Source: Clostridium lundense DSM 17049
GTDB taxonomy: Bacteria > Bacillota > Clostridia > Clostridiales > Clostridiaceae
NCBI RefSeq assembly: GCF_000619945.1
Contig: NZ_JHVC01000016.1
Span: 26,479-90,478, forward strand
Direction of reading: 5' to 3'
Length of the DNA stretch: 64,000 bases
Under the pieces are notes generated by a model. It was not told the origin of the DNA. It searched no databases and saw only the letters and a program-made list of their open reading frames with translations. The position numbers were made by a program, and so were the translations under genes. Below are positions 44,132-52,039 of the stretch, piece after piece (positions within the stretch are counted from its first letter, which is position 1; each line of letters starts with the position of its first letter).

Positions 44132-45079
44132 CTTTTGAACTACTCCCCAAGAATTTAATAGTTTTGAATCTCCTATCCATATTGGAGAATCCATTGGTAT
44201 ATAATCAAATAATTGTTCTACGTCAGTATTTATCATTCTTATGCAACCCAAAGATGCGTTAGTTCCTATAGACCAAGGATTATTGTTGCCATGTATTCCA
44301 TAAGTAGATCCTCCCTTAAAAGATAGCCCCAACCATCTTTTACCCAGTGGATTTTGTGGGATTCCTCCAGCAATAGTATTGCCTGTTTTAGAATTGTACC
44401 AAGCTGGATCTATTAGTTTTGTAGCTAGGGTGAATTTTCCATTAGGCGTAAAAGAGGGATCACGTCCTACGGCAATAGGATATTTTTTATGAATAGATTT
44501 ATTGTAGTACACTGTAAGAATTCTAGTATCTTTATTTATAACAATACAATATCCACTTGAAAAATCTTTAGGCAAAGTATCTGTAGTCTGCTTTTTTTCT
44601 TTCATAAGTAGATTTGTAGTTTCAGGCCCAATAATACCATCTACTGAAATGTTTTGAGAACTTTGAAATCTTAATACGGCATTTCTAAAGTTGATATTTT
44701 CATCTTTAAGTTCTGTTTTATAAAATCCAAGTTCCTTTAATCGTTCAAAAAAGTCTTTATATTCATAGTGCGTCTTTTCTTTTGTTTTCTCTGGAATAGA
44801 GTTTTCTTTTTTCTGCTTTTCAGTAGCCAATTGTTTTTTTTCTTCATTGATTATAGCTTCTTTTTTAGTGCCTTCAACCTTATTATTTTTATCTGTAGTA
44901 GAACCTACTGAAATATGTTTTTCTTTGCTATTAATTAATATTTCAGTAGTGTTATTATTGCTATTAGTATTACTAGGATTATTAGAAAAAGTTTTATAAC
45001 TTATTTTATAGGCAACATAGAAACAGAGCAATAAAAGTATTGAAATAGGGATAAGATAAGATGAAAATTTTTTAAACAT
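44129..45079 (-). CDS. L,D-transpeptidase with peptidoglycan-binding domain
   Basis: A 316-residue membrane-anchored protein. One N-terminal span (about residues 7-25) is followed by a low-complexity Asn/Lys/Glu linker, a PG_binding_1 domain (about 105-165, FRSSQNISVDGIIGPET-like, here FQSSQNISVDGIIGPET) and a YkuD catalytic domain (about 178-300). The active-site motif is GIHGNNNPWSIGTNASLGC, with Cys279 as nucleophile. Enzymes of this type form 3-3 cross-links or attach surface proteins, acting outside the membrane. The ATG at 45079 follows a very purine-rich AGGGGGAGGGGG. It is monocistronic and convergent to the stalk-domain gene. Confidence 0.92.
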   Translation of the reverse strand: MFKKFSSYLIPISILLLLCFYVAYKISYKTFSNNPSNTNSNNNTTEILINSKEKHISVGSTTDKNNKVEGTKKEAIINEEKKQLATEKQKKENSIPEKTKEKTHYEYKDFFERLKELGFYKTELKDENINFRNAVLRFQSSQNISVDGIIGPETTNLLMKEKKQTTDTLPKDFSSGYCIVINKDTRILTVYYNKSIHKKYPIAVGRDPSFTPNGKFTLATKLIDPAWYNSKTGNTIAGGIPQNPLGKRWLGLSFKGGSTYGIHGNNNPWSIGTNASLGCIRMINTDVEQLFDYIPMDSPIWIGDSKLLNSWGVVQK

Positions 45080-45222
45080 TATTAGTCCCCCTCCCCCTTT
45101 AGATGTATATGTTATTTTTTATAACTATATTAATATACTAAGATTCTTTGAAATTTGTGACAGTATATTAAAAAATTAATTATATAAATTTTATGAAATT
45201 TTAACCAAATTTGGGTTTAAGC

Positions 45223-45251
45223 TTGAAAAAAGTATATATAAGTGGTAAAAT
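45223..45251 (+). promoter_or_regulatory. Promoter of the glycerol-3-phosphate dehydrogenase-like operon
   Basis: TTGAAA (45223-45228), a 17-base spacer and TAAAAT (45246-45251). Confidence 0.78.
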
Positions 45252-45257
45252 ATAGGT

Positions 45258-45335
45258 AAAGTCAATAATGATGGCGGAGTACAAGAGAGCCAAATTTTAA
45301 GGTGAACTCACCTTAAAATTTGTGCTCTTTTTTAT
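45258..45335 (+). promoter_or_regulatory. Leader terminator / probable antitermination site
   Basis: The leader contains AGAGC-C-AAATTTTAAGGTGA paired with TCACCTTAAAATTTGTGCTCT, followed by TTTTTTATTTTA, before the start codon at 45356. Since the terminator lies between promoter and first gene, it must be overcome for expression. Glycerol genes of Firmicutes are known to use the antiterminator GlpP at such leaders; that link here is inference. Confidence 0.6.
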
Positions 45336-45355
45336 TTTATAAGGGGGGTTTATAA

Positions 45356-46795
45356 ATGTATGATGTTATAATTGTTGGTGCGGGTGTGACAGGATGTGCC
45401 ATTGCAAGAGAATTATCTAGATATAAATTAAATACTTGTGTATTGGAAAAATGTAATGATGTAGGTATGGGAACTTCAAAAGCCAACAGTGCAATAGTAC
45501 ATGCTGGGGAAGATCCGATTCCGGGCACATTAAAAGCAAAATTAAATGTTAAGGGAAATGCTATGTATGAAGAGCTTTCTAAAGAATTAGATTTTAATTT
45601 TAAAAGAAATGGTTCTTTTGTACTTTGCTTTGATGAAAAGGATATGGGCAATTTAATTAAATTAAAGGAACAGGGAGAAAAAAATGGGGTTCCTAATATG
45701 AAAATTTTAAATAGACAACAAGCTTTAGAGATGGAACCAAATCTATCGGAGTTTGTAGTAGCAGCTTTGTATTTACCAACAGGAGGAATTACGTGTCCTT
45801 TCGAGGTTACAGTAGCATTTGCAGAAAATGCTTATACAAATGGTGTAGAATTTAAACTTAATACAGAAGTTAAAAATATAACGAAATTAAAGGATAGATA
45901 TTTGCTAGAAACTAACAATGGTGAATTAGAGTGCAAGATGGTAATAAATGCAGCAGGACTTTTTGCAGATGATTTAAATAATATGGTAAGTAAAAATAAA
46001 ATAAAAATAACTCCAAGAAAAGGAGAGTATTGTTTGTTTGATAAAGTAGTTGGAAATTTAGCAACTAGAACCTTGTTCCAGTTACCAACTGCGCTAGGAA
46101 AAGGAGTTTTAGTAACGCCTACAGTAGATGGTAATTTACTTATAGGTCCTGATGCTGAAGATATAGAAGACAAGAATGATTTAACTACAAAACAGGAGGC
46201 TTTAGATTATATACTAGACAGAGCTAAAATAAGTGTAAATGAAGTTCCAAGAGGACAAATTATAACATCTTTTTGTGGCTTGAGGGCTCGTGGAAATACA
46301 GGTGATTTTATAATTGGAGAGGCTGAGGATGCTGAAAACTTTATTAATGCAGCTGCTATAGAATCTCCAGGATTGTCCAGTGCGCCTGCTATAGGAGAAA
46401 TGGTAGGGAAAATAGTTGTAGATAAACTCTCTCCAGAAAAAAATGAAAATTTCAATCCTGTAAGAAAAGGAATAAAAAAATTTGCTAATTTAAGTAATGA
46501 AGAAAGAAAGAAACTTATAAAAGAGAATCCTTCCTATGGTAAAATTATATGTAGATGTGAAACTGTAACAGAGGCAGAAATTGTTGATGCTATTAGAAGA
46601 CCTTTAGGTGCAAGAGATTTAGATGGAATAAAAAGAAGAGTTAGAGCTGGAGCAGGAAGATGCCAGGCTGGTTTTTGTACTTCAAGAGTAGTGGATATTT
46701 TATGTAGGGAACTAGATAAAATACCTAATGAAATAACCAAGTTTGGAAGTGAGTCTAACTTATTAATTGGTGGGAAAAATAAAGAAAATATTTAA
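45356..46795 (+). CDS. FAD-dependent oxidoreductase with BFD-like Fe-S domain (GlpA-like)
   Basis: A 479-residue flavoprotein resembling anaerobic glycerol-3-phosphate dehydrogenase subunit A. The N-terminal dinucleotide fold has VGAGVTGCAIARELS near residues 7-21 and CVLEK; the DAO-type fold spans about residues 2-370. The C-terminal domain (about 400-455) has CRCETVTEAEI and GAGRCQAGFC, four Cys in the CxC...CxxxxC pattern of BFD-like [2Fe-2S] domains. The ATG follows AAGGGGGG. It is the first gene of a three-gene operon. The established role of homologous clusters is oxidation of glycerol-3-phosphate to dihydroxyacetone phosphate. No glpK or glpF is in the window. Confidence 0.88.
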   Translation: MYDVIIVGAGVTGCAIARELSRYKLNTCVLEKCNDVGMGTSKANSAIVHAGEDPIPGTLKAKLNVKGNAMYEELSKELDFNFKRNGSFVLCFDEKDMGNLIKLKEQGEKNGVPNMKILNRQQALEMEPNLSEFVVAALYLPTGGITCPFEVTVAFAENAYTNGVEFKLNTEVKNITKLKDRYLLETNNGELECKMVINAAGLFADDLNNMVSKNKIKITPRKGEYCLFDKVVGNLATRTLFQLPTALGKGVLVTPTVDGNLLIGPDAEDIEDKNDLTTKQEALDYILDRAKISVNEVPRGQIITSFCGLRARGNTGDFIIGEAEDAENFINAAAIESPGLSSAPAIGEMVGKIVVDKLSPEKNENFNPVRKGIKKFANLSNEERKKLIKENPSYGKIICRCETVTEAEIVDAIRRPLGARDLDGIKRRVRAGAGRCQAGFCTSRVVDILCRELDKIPNEITKFGSESNLLIGGKNKENI

Positions 46796-46812
46796 ATAGT
46801 GGAGGGGTTTAA

Positions 46813-48078
46813 ATGCAAGAATATGATATTGTTATAATAGGCGGAGGTCCTGCAGGTCTTGCAGCCGCTATTTCTGCAAAAGAAAAAGGAATTGATAATG
46901 TATTAATTATAGAAAGAGAAGGCGTACTAGGTGGAATATTGAATCAATGTATTCATAATGGTTTTGGACTGCATACATTTAAAGAAGAATTAACAGGCCC
47001 AGAGTATGCAGATAGATATATAAAGAAAGTGTTAGAAATGAAAATACCTTATAAACTTAATACTATGGTAATAGATTTAAATAAAGATAAGATTATAACA
47101 GCGGTAAATCAGGATGATGGAATAATAGAAATAAAGGCTAAAGCGGTAATTTTAGCTATGGGATGCAGAGAAAGACCAAGAGGAGCGTTAAATATCCCTG
47201 GTAGTAGATGTGCAGGTATTTTTACTGCTGGAACTGCTCAAAAATTTGTCAATATTGAAGGCTATATGCCTGGTAAGGAAGTAGTAGTTTTAGGGTCTGG
47301 AGATATAGGTTTGATTATGGCAAGAAGAATGACACTTGAAGGTGCAAAGGTAAAAGCTGTAGTTGAATTAATGCCGTATTCTAGTGGACTTAAGAGAAAT
47401 ATTGTTCAATGCCTAGATGACTTTGATATTCCATTAAAACTAAGTCATACTGTTATAGATATAAAAGGTAAAGATAGAATAGAAGGAGTAACTATAGCTA
47501 AGGTTGATGAAAATAGAAAGCCTATAAAAGGAACAGAAGAATATATTTCCTGTGATACGTTACTTCTATCTGTAGGACTTATACCAGAAAATGAGTTATC
47601 TAGAAAAGCAGAGATAGGGATTTCTAGAGTTACCAGTGGTCCTATAGTAAATGAAAGTTTAGAAACAGGAGTGGAAGGAATATTTGCTTGTGGTAATGTG
47701 CTCCATGTTCATGATCTTGTAGATAATGTAAGTATGGAAAGTCATATGGCTGGGGAAAATGCGGCTAGATATGTAAAGGGAATGAATTTTAATAATAAAG
47801 AAAATGCTATAGAATTAATAGCTACAGATGGCGTAAGATATACAGTGCCTAAATATATAAATCCTGATAATGTGGAAAACTTTATACAAGTTAGATTTAT
47901 AGTAGGAAATGTGTATAAGAGCAGCTATATTTCTGTATATTTTGATGATAATAGAAAATTTCATATAAAGAAAAGAATACTTACTCCAGGGGAAATGGAG
48001 GAAGTTAGAATTACAAAGGCTATGTTAGAAAAGCATCCTCAGTGTAAGAAAATTATTTTTAAGGTAGAGGAGGAATAA
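46813..48078 (+). CDS. NAD(P)/FAD-dependent oxidoreductase, second subunit
   Basis: A 421-residue pyridine-nucleotide-disulfide-type flavoprotein. It has the FAD motif IIGGGPAGLAAAISAKEKG near residues 7-25, the segment GGILNQCIHNGFG near 41-53 and an NAD(P) motif VLGSGDIGLIMARRMTLEG near 161-179. Near the C-terminus GIFACGNVLHVHDLVDNVS is the second FAD-contact motif. Seventeen bases separate it from the preceding gene, and AGTGGAGGGG is the ribosome-binding site. Together with its two neighbours it replaces the GlpABC arrangement of enterobacteria in many Firmicutes. Confidence 0.9.
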   Translation: MQEYDIVIIGGGPAGLAAAISAKEKGIDNVLIIEREGVLGGILNQCIHNGFGLHTFKEELTGPEYADRYIKKVLEMKIPYKLNTMVIDLNKDKIITAVNQDDGIIEIKAKAVILAMGCRERPRGALNIPGSRCAGIFTAGTAQKFVNIEGYMPGKEVVVLGSGDIGLIMARRMTLEGAKVKAVVELMPYSSGLKRNIVQCLDDFDIPLKLSHTVIDIKGKDRIEGVTIAKVDENRKPIKGTEEYISCDTLLLSVGLIPENELSRKAEIGISRVTSGPIVNESLETGVEGIFACGNVLHVHDLVDNVSMESHMAGENAARYVKGMNFNNKENAIELIATDGVRYTVPKYINPDNVENFIQVRFIVGNVYKSSYISVYFDDNRKFHIKKRILTPGEMEEVRITKAMLEKHPQCKKIIFKVEEE

Positions 48079-48084
48079 GGTATT

Positions 48085-48456
48085 ATGGAAGTTAGAAATT
48101 TAACCTGTATAGGATGTCCTATGGGCTGTCCTTTAAAGGTAGAGATAGAAAATGAAAAGGTAGTAAATGTATATGGGAATACTTGTGCTATGGGTGTAGA
48201 GTATGCAAAAAAAGAATGTACTAATCCTACTAGAATAGTTACTTCGTCTGTATTTGTAGAAGATGGGGAAATTGATGTTTTACCAGTTAAAACAGAAAAG
48301 GATATTCCTAAAAGCAAAATATCTGATTGCATAAAATGTTTACAAGGAGTTGTAGTAAAAGCTCCTATAAATATAGGAGATGTTATATTTAAAAATGTTT
48401 CAAATACAGGAATTAATGTTATAGCTACTAGAAGTATAAGCAAAAAATCTAATTAA
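48085..48456 (+). CDS. DUF1667 protein, third subunit of the oxidoreductase operon
   Basis: A 123-residue protein with N-terminal CIGCPMGCPLKVEIE (CxxCxxxC, residues 8-15), a further Cys in NTCAMGVEYAKKEC, and a late CIKCLQG. This Cys spacing is the mark of DUF1667 proteins, which always accompany the two flavoproteins encoded just upstream, and suggests an Fe-S or metal cluster in electron transfer. Six bases separate it from the previous stop; the ribosome-binding site AATAAGGT is modest, so coupling is likely. A strong terminator follows. Confidence 0.9.
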   Translation: MEVRNLTCIGCPMGCPLKVEIENEKVVNVYGNTCAMGVEYAKKECTNPTRIVTSSVFVEDGEIDVLPVKTEKDIPKSKISDCIKCLQGVVVKAPINIGDVIFKNVSNTGINVIATRSISKKSN

Positions 48457-48465
48457 TTAAGTTTT

Positions 48466-48501
48466 AGAGAGTGTTTAAAAAAGTTTTTTTAAACACTCTC
48501 T
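48466..48501. terminator. Bidirectional terminator
   Basis: AGAGAGTGTTTAAAAAA pairs with TTTTTTTAAACACTCTCT around G. It ends the oxidoreductase operon and contains the last codons of the convergent RusA-like gene. Confidence 0.9.
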
Positions 48502-49095
48502 ACATATTTTCATACTACCATTATTTGCAGAAATAGCTTCTTTATTTTTAATAACTTTACCACATATATTGCAACAAATTTTTTTGGAAGTTTCTTTAAT
48601 TGCTTTTTCTTTCTTTAAAAGACTACCCTTTTTATTTGCTGGAGGATCATATTCTATTGGAGTACCAGGGATTTGCTTTTTATTAACAGAGTAACTTATC
48701 TCATAAGAACTTTCACCAAAAAGTTCTAATTCAAATCTAGGATTTTCTTTATCATAAAATTCCTCTATTATAATTTTTCTAATCTGAGCATCATTAACTA
48801 TTAATCCACTTTTCTCTATACCATCAAATATACTTTTTGTAATATTGTTGGTATCTGGATGTCTTTTTTCACTTTTGTAATATACTTTTAACACAGCTAT
48901 TAATGCTTCAGATAAAACTAAGTTTGGATTTTGAATTTTAGTTTCATAAGCGATTTCCTCTTCGTATAGTGCATATCTATCATGATATTTACCGGAATTG
49001 TATGGTAAAATAGCTCTACCATTTAAATTAAATAGTTTAAAGTTAGATTTTGATATTGGAGAACCTTTGACTATAACTTTTGCATAATTTTTCAT
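48475..49095 (-). CDS. RusA-family Holliday junction resolvase with C-terminal zinc ribbon
   Basis: A 206-residue protein. The first 130 residues match RusA resolvases: KVIVKGSPISKSNFKLF at the start and RHPDTNNITKSIFDGIEKSG with NDAQI in the middle. In E. coli RusA the catalytic Asps lie in a DxDN motif and a later DD; here the first motif reads DTNN, so one Asp appears replaced by Asn. A linker rich in Lys leads to a zinc ribbon CCNICGKVIKNKE...CREC at residues about 172-202. RusA is usually phage-borne, but no other phage gene is nearby. The ATG at 49095 follows AAAGGGTGG on the minus strand; a GTG at 49104 overlaps that site. Confidence 0.82.
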   Translation of the reverse strand: MKNYAKVIVKGSPISKSNFKLFNLNGRAILPYNSGKYHDRYALYEEEIAYETKIQNPNLVLSEALIAVLKVYYKSEKRHPDTNNITKSIFDGIEKSGLIVNDAQIRKIIIEEFYDKENPRFELELFGESSYEISYSVNKKQIPGTPIEYDPPANKKGSLLKKEKAIKETSKKICCNICGKVIKNKEAISANNGSMKICRECLKKLF

Positions 49096-49109
49096 GTAAA
49101 CCACCCTTT

Positions 49110-49517
49110 AAAAAAATTGTGATCAATTTTTTTAGATTACAGATTACAGATCACAGAGTACAGATAATGAGGCTTTTCTTCTGTTGATACTACAGAAAAG
49201 CTCAAAATGAAATTCTCAACTATCCCTAGAACAAGCTATTATTAGTTTTACATAGAAGTTAAAACTCTTTTTATAATCTTTAATAATTATTCTTTATTAT
49301 TTTTACATACTGCATATACTAAAGATTAAAGTTTAAGTGAAATTGTAGTCTGTCGACTAACTATTTTTAAGTTTAAATTACAATATTTAATTTTAATTCA
49401 ATAACAGATCAAGTTTATTAATCCCTTCGGGCCACGCATAGCGTGTAGTTTAGAAGCTTTCCTTATCTGTACTCTGTACTCTGTGCTCTGTGCTCTGAAA
49501 AAAGTGCTCCGCATTTT
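49110..49517. repeat. Heptamer-arm repeat element, expanded copy 6
   Basis: Left cap AAAAAATTG TGAT CAATTTTTTT (49110-49133), left arm AG ATTACAG ATTACAG ATCACAG AGTACAG, then the core start CTTTTCTTC...ACTACAGAAAAG. About 260 bases of extra sequence follow, including CACGCATAGCGTG (49433-49445, a 5-bp stem). The right arm (49467-49497) is CTGTACT CTGTACT CTGTGCT CTGTGCT CTG with cap AAAAAAGTGCTCCGCATTTT. It fills most of the 576-base gap between the RusA-like gene and tsaD; no gene is seen in it. Confidence 0.85.
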
Positions 49518-49556
49518 AATGTTATCATTATAAAGTAGTATATTTCAATACGAACA

Positions 49557-49585
49557 TTGATAATAAAAGATTAATAAAGTATAAT
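49557..49585 (+). promoter_or_regulatory. Promoter of tsaD
   Basis: TTGATA (49557-49562), a 17-base spacer and TATAAT (49580-49585), about 80 bases before the start codon. Confidence 0.82.
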
Positions 49586-49671
49586 TGTGATGGTAAATAT
49601 ACATATAAATAATGTTAATATTGTTTATAACTTAAAGTTATTATGTGGATAAAGTAAGAGAGGTAAAGATT

Positions 49672-50697
49672 ATGGAAAAGGATATAAAAATACTTGCTAT
49701 AGAAAGTAGTTGCGATGAAACAGCAGCGGCAGTAGTAGTAAATGGAAGACAGGTTTTATCAAATATAATTGCATCTCAAATAGACATACATAAAAAATTT
49801 GGTGGAGTAGTGCCTGAAGTTGCTTCAAGAAAACATATAGAAGCAATTAGTGCAGTAGTGCAAGAAGCTTTGGATAGTGCAAAATTATCTTTAAAGGATA
49901 TAGATGCTGTAGGAGTAACTTATGGACCAGGACTTGTAGGAGCGTTGCTAGTTGGACTTCAATATGCCAAAGGACTTGCTTATGCTATAGATAAACCTCT
50001 AGTAGGTGTCAACCATATAGAGGGGCATATAAGTGCTAATTTTATTCAGTATAAGGAATTAGAGCCTCCTTTTGTATGTCTAGTAGTATCTGGTGGTCAT
50101 ACTTTTATAGTCCATATGAAGGATTATGGCGAATTTGAAGTTATGGGAGAGACAAGAGACGATGCTGCTGGAGAAGCTTATGACAAAGTAGCTAGAGCTA
50201 TTGGACTTGGATATCCTGGAGGACCAAAAATAGATAAATTAGCAAAAGAGGGAAATGATGAAGCAATAAAATTTCCTAGAGCAAACTTTCATGATGATAG
50301 CTGCTTAGATTTTTCTTTTAGTGGAGTAAAATCAGCGGTATTAAATTATTTAAATAACATGCAGATGAAGAATGAAGAAGTAAATAGAGCAGATGTAGCT
50401 GCTTCATTTCAGAAAGCAGTAGTAGACTTTTTAGTGGATAATGCAATAAAGGCATGTAAAATAAAAAAGGTAGACAAAATTGCAGTAGCAGGAGGAGTAG
50501 CCTCAAATTCTTGTCTAAGAAATTCGCTTATAAAAGCAGGAGAAAGAGAAGGAATAAAGGTGCTTTTTCCTGAACCTATATTATGTACTGATAATGCGGC
50601 TATGATTGGAAGTGCAGCTTACTTTGAGTTGCTAAAAGGAAGAGTGGCTAACTTGGATTTAAATGCAGTACCTAATTTAAAACTTGGAGAAAGATAG
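49672..50697 (+). CDS. tsaD: tRNA threonylcarbamoyladenosine synthase subunit TsaD
   Basis: A 341-residue ASKHA-fold enzyme that transfers threonylcarbamoyl from threonylcarbamoyl-AMP to adenosine 37 of tRNA. ESSCDETAAAVV is at residues 11-22; the metal site HIEGH provides His115 and His119; SGGHTFIV and GETRDDAAGEAYDKVAR follow; and VAGGVASNSCLR lies near the C-terminus. The ATG at 49672 follows GAGAGGT; a longer frame from 49645 has no site. Its partners TsaB and TsaE are encoded at 38567-39735 in the opposite direction. Confidence 0.97.
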   Translation: MEKDIKILAIESSCDETAAAVVVNGRQVLSNIIASQIDIHKKFGGVVPEVASRKHIEAISAVVQEALDSAKLSLKDIDAVGVTYGPGLVGALLVGLQYAKGLAYAIDKPLVGVNHIEGHISANFIQYKELEPPFVCLVVSGGHTFIVHMKDYGEFEVMGETRDDAAGEAYDKVARAIGLGYPGGPKIDKLAKEGNDEAIKFPRANFHDDSCLDFSFSGVKSAVLNYLNNMQMKNEEVNRADVAASFQKAVVDFLVDNAIKACKIKKVDKIAVAGGVASNSCLRNSLIKAGEREGIKVLFPEPILCTDNAAMIGSAAYFELLKGRVANLDLNAVPNLKLGER

Positions 50698-50705
50698 AAA
50701 ATAAC

Positions 50706-50738
50706 AGGAGAATGTCTTAATACTAGACATTCTCCTTA
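50706..50738 (+). terminator. Hairpin after tsaD
   Basis: AGGAGAATGTCT pairs with AGACATTCTCCT around TAATACT. The T tract is short (TTAACTAT), so termination may be partial. Confidence 0.7.
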
Positions 50739-50766
50739 ACTATATAAGGAGGAATTTATAACTAAT

Positions 50767-51912
50767 ATGATAATTTCTAATAGAGATTCTCAGAAAATAG
50801 TTGATAGGCTTATAAAGATATTGGGAAAAAATATAAATATAATGGATACTGAGGGAATAATAATTGGATCTGGGGATAAGGATAGAATAAATACATTTCA
50901 TGAAGTAGCTAAAATAGCTGCTGTAAATATGGAAGAGGTTATAGTAACAAAAGAAGATGCAAAAAAATATAAGGGATGCAGAATAGGGGTGAATTTACCA
51001 TTATACCATAATGGACAGGTAGTAGGGGTTGTAGGAATAACTGGAGAACCAAAAGATGTAAAGGGATATGGTTTAATAGTTAAAGAATTAGTAGAGCTTA
51101 TGATACAGGAAAATGAAAGGCAAAAGATAGAATTATTTCAGTCAAGAGCTAAAAGAAGTTTTGCGAAGGAACTAATAAAAAAGCATGATAATATGGATTT
51201 AAGTTTATTAGAACATAGAGCTAAACTTGTGGACTTTAGTTTGGACAAGGAAAGAAATGTAATAGTAATGAGTATAAATAATTTCCAACAGTATATTATA
51301 CATAATGATCTTAATGAAATTATGATACAAGAGCTTAAGGAAAAAATAACCGGTATAATTTCCAATGTTTTAGATAGCGATGATATTATATTTAATCTTA
51401 AAGAACAAGTATTTATATTGTTAAAAAGTAAGGAAGAAAATCTTTATAATTATTGTGATAACATATGTAAGAGCATATTAGAACAGCTAGGGGTAAATAT
51501 GTGCGTGGGAATAGGTAGTTTGTGCAAAAATGTTGAAGAATATGCTAAATCATATTTGCTATCATGCAGAGTTATGGAAATTGGCAAAAGAATAGATAAA
51601 GCTAAAAATATATACTTTTTACAGGACTATAAATTACAACTATTATTACAAAATATTAAGATAGAAGATAAAAATGAGTTTTTAAATGGGTTAGATGAGA
51701 TTATATTAGATAAAAAAAATAATGAAATAGTAAATACTATTAAGGTGTATTTTGAAAATGGAATGAATATTAACTGCACTTCAAAGAGTTTGTATGTTCA
51801 TAGAAATACTGTAATATATAGATTAAATAAGGCTAAGGAAATTTTTAATATGGAGATAAATAAGCCTTATGAATGCATGTTAATATATCTAGCAATAAAT
51901 TTACTGTTATAA
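50767..51912 (+). CDS. CdaR-family transcriptional regulator of glycerate/sugar-diacid genes
   Basis: A 381-residue regulator. The N-terminal sugar-diacid recognition domain (about 5-135) has NIMDTEGIIIGSGDKDRIN and GCRIGVNLPLYHNGQVVGVVGITG. The C-terminal PucR-type helix-turn-helix (about 325-378) has NINCTSKSLYVHRNTVIYRLNKAKE. Family members activate glycerate, galactarate and glucarate genes. Here glycerate kinase and a GntP permease follow in the same direction, which makes glycerate the most likely inducer. The ribosome-binding site AAGGAGG is 14 bases before the ATG, longer than usual, so expression may be low or the start could be a rarer codon nearer to it. Confidence 0.9.
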   Translation: MIISNRDSQKIVDRLIKILGKNINIMDTEGIIIGSGDKDRINTFHEVAKIAAVNMEEVIVTKEDAKKYKGCRIGVNLPLYHNGQVVGVVGITGEPKDVKGYGLIVKELVELMIQENERQKIELFQSRAKRSFAKELIKKHDNMDLSLLEHRAKLVDFSLDKERNVIVMSINNFQQYIIHNDLNEIMIQELKEKITGIISNVLDSDDIIFNLKEQVFILLKSKEENLYNYCDNICKSILEQLGVNMCVGIGSLCKNVEEYAKSYLLSCRVMEIGKRIDKAKNIYFLQDYKLQLLLQNIKIEDKNEFLNGLDEIILDKKNNEIVNTIKVYFENGMNINCTSKSLYVHRNTVIYRLNKAKEIFNMEINKPYECMLIYLAINLLL

Positions 51913-52039
51913 GATTTGTATATTTAGTACAAAAAAATGAAGTTTTTAATAGTGAAATATTATATGAATTATATATTTTATATATTTGAAAGATGCACTA
52001 TAATAAGAATAATAGTAAAATTATGGTAGGTGATGTGAA

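Noticed and set aside
48475..49095. Prophage remnant suggested by RusA
   Set aside because: No other phage-like gene, integrase or attachment site is visible on either side; neighbours are metabolic and housekeeping genes.
49133..49165. Tandem heptamers considered as a CRISPR array
   Set aside because: Units are 7 bases with no spacers, only four units per arm, arranged as inverted arms, and no cas genes are present.
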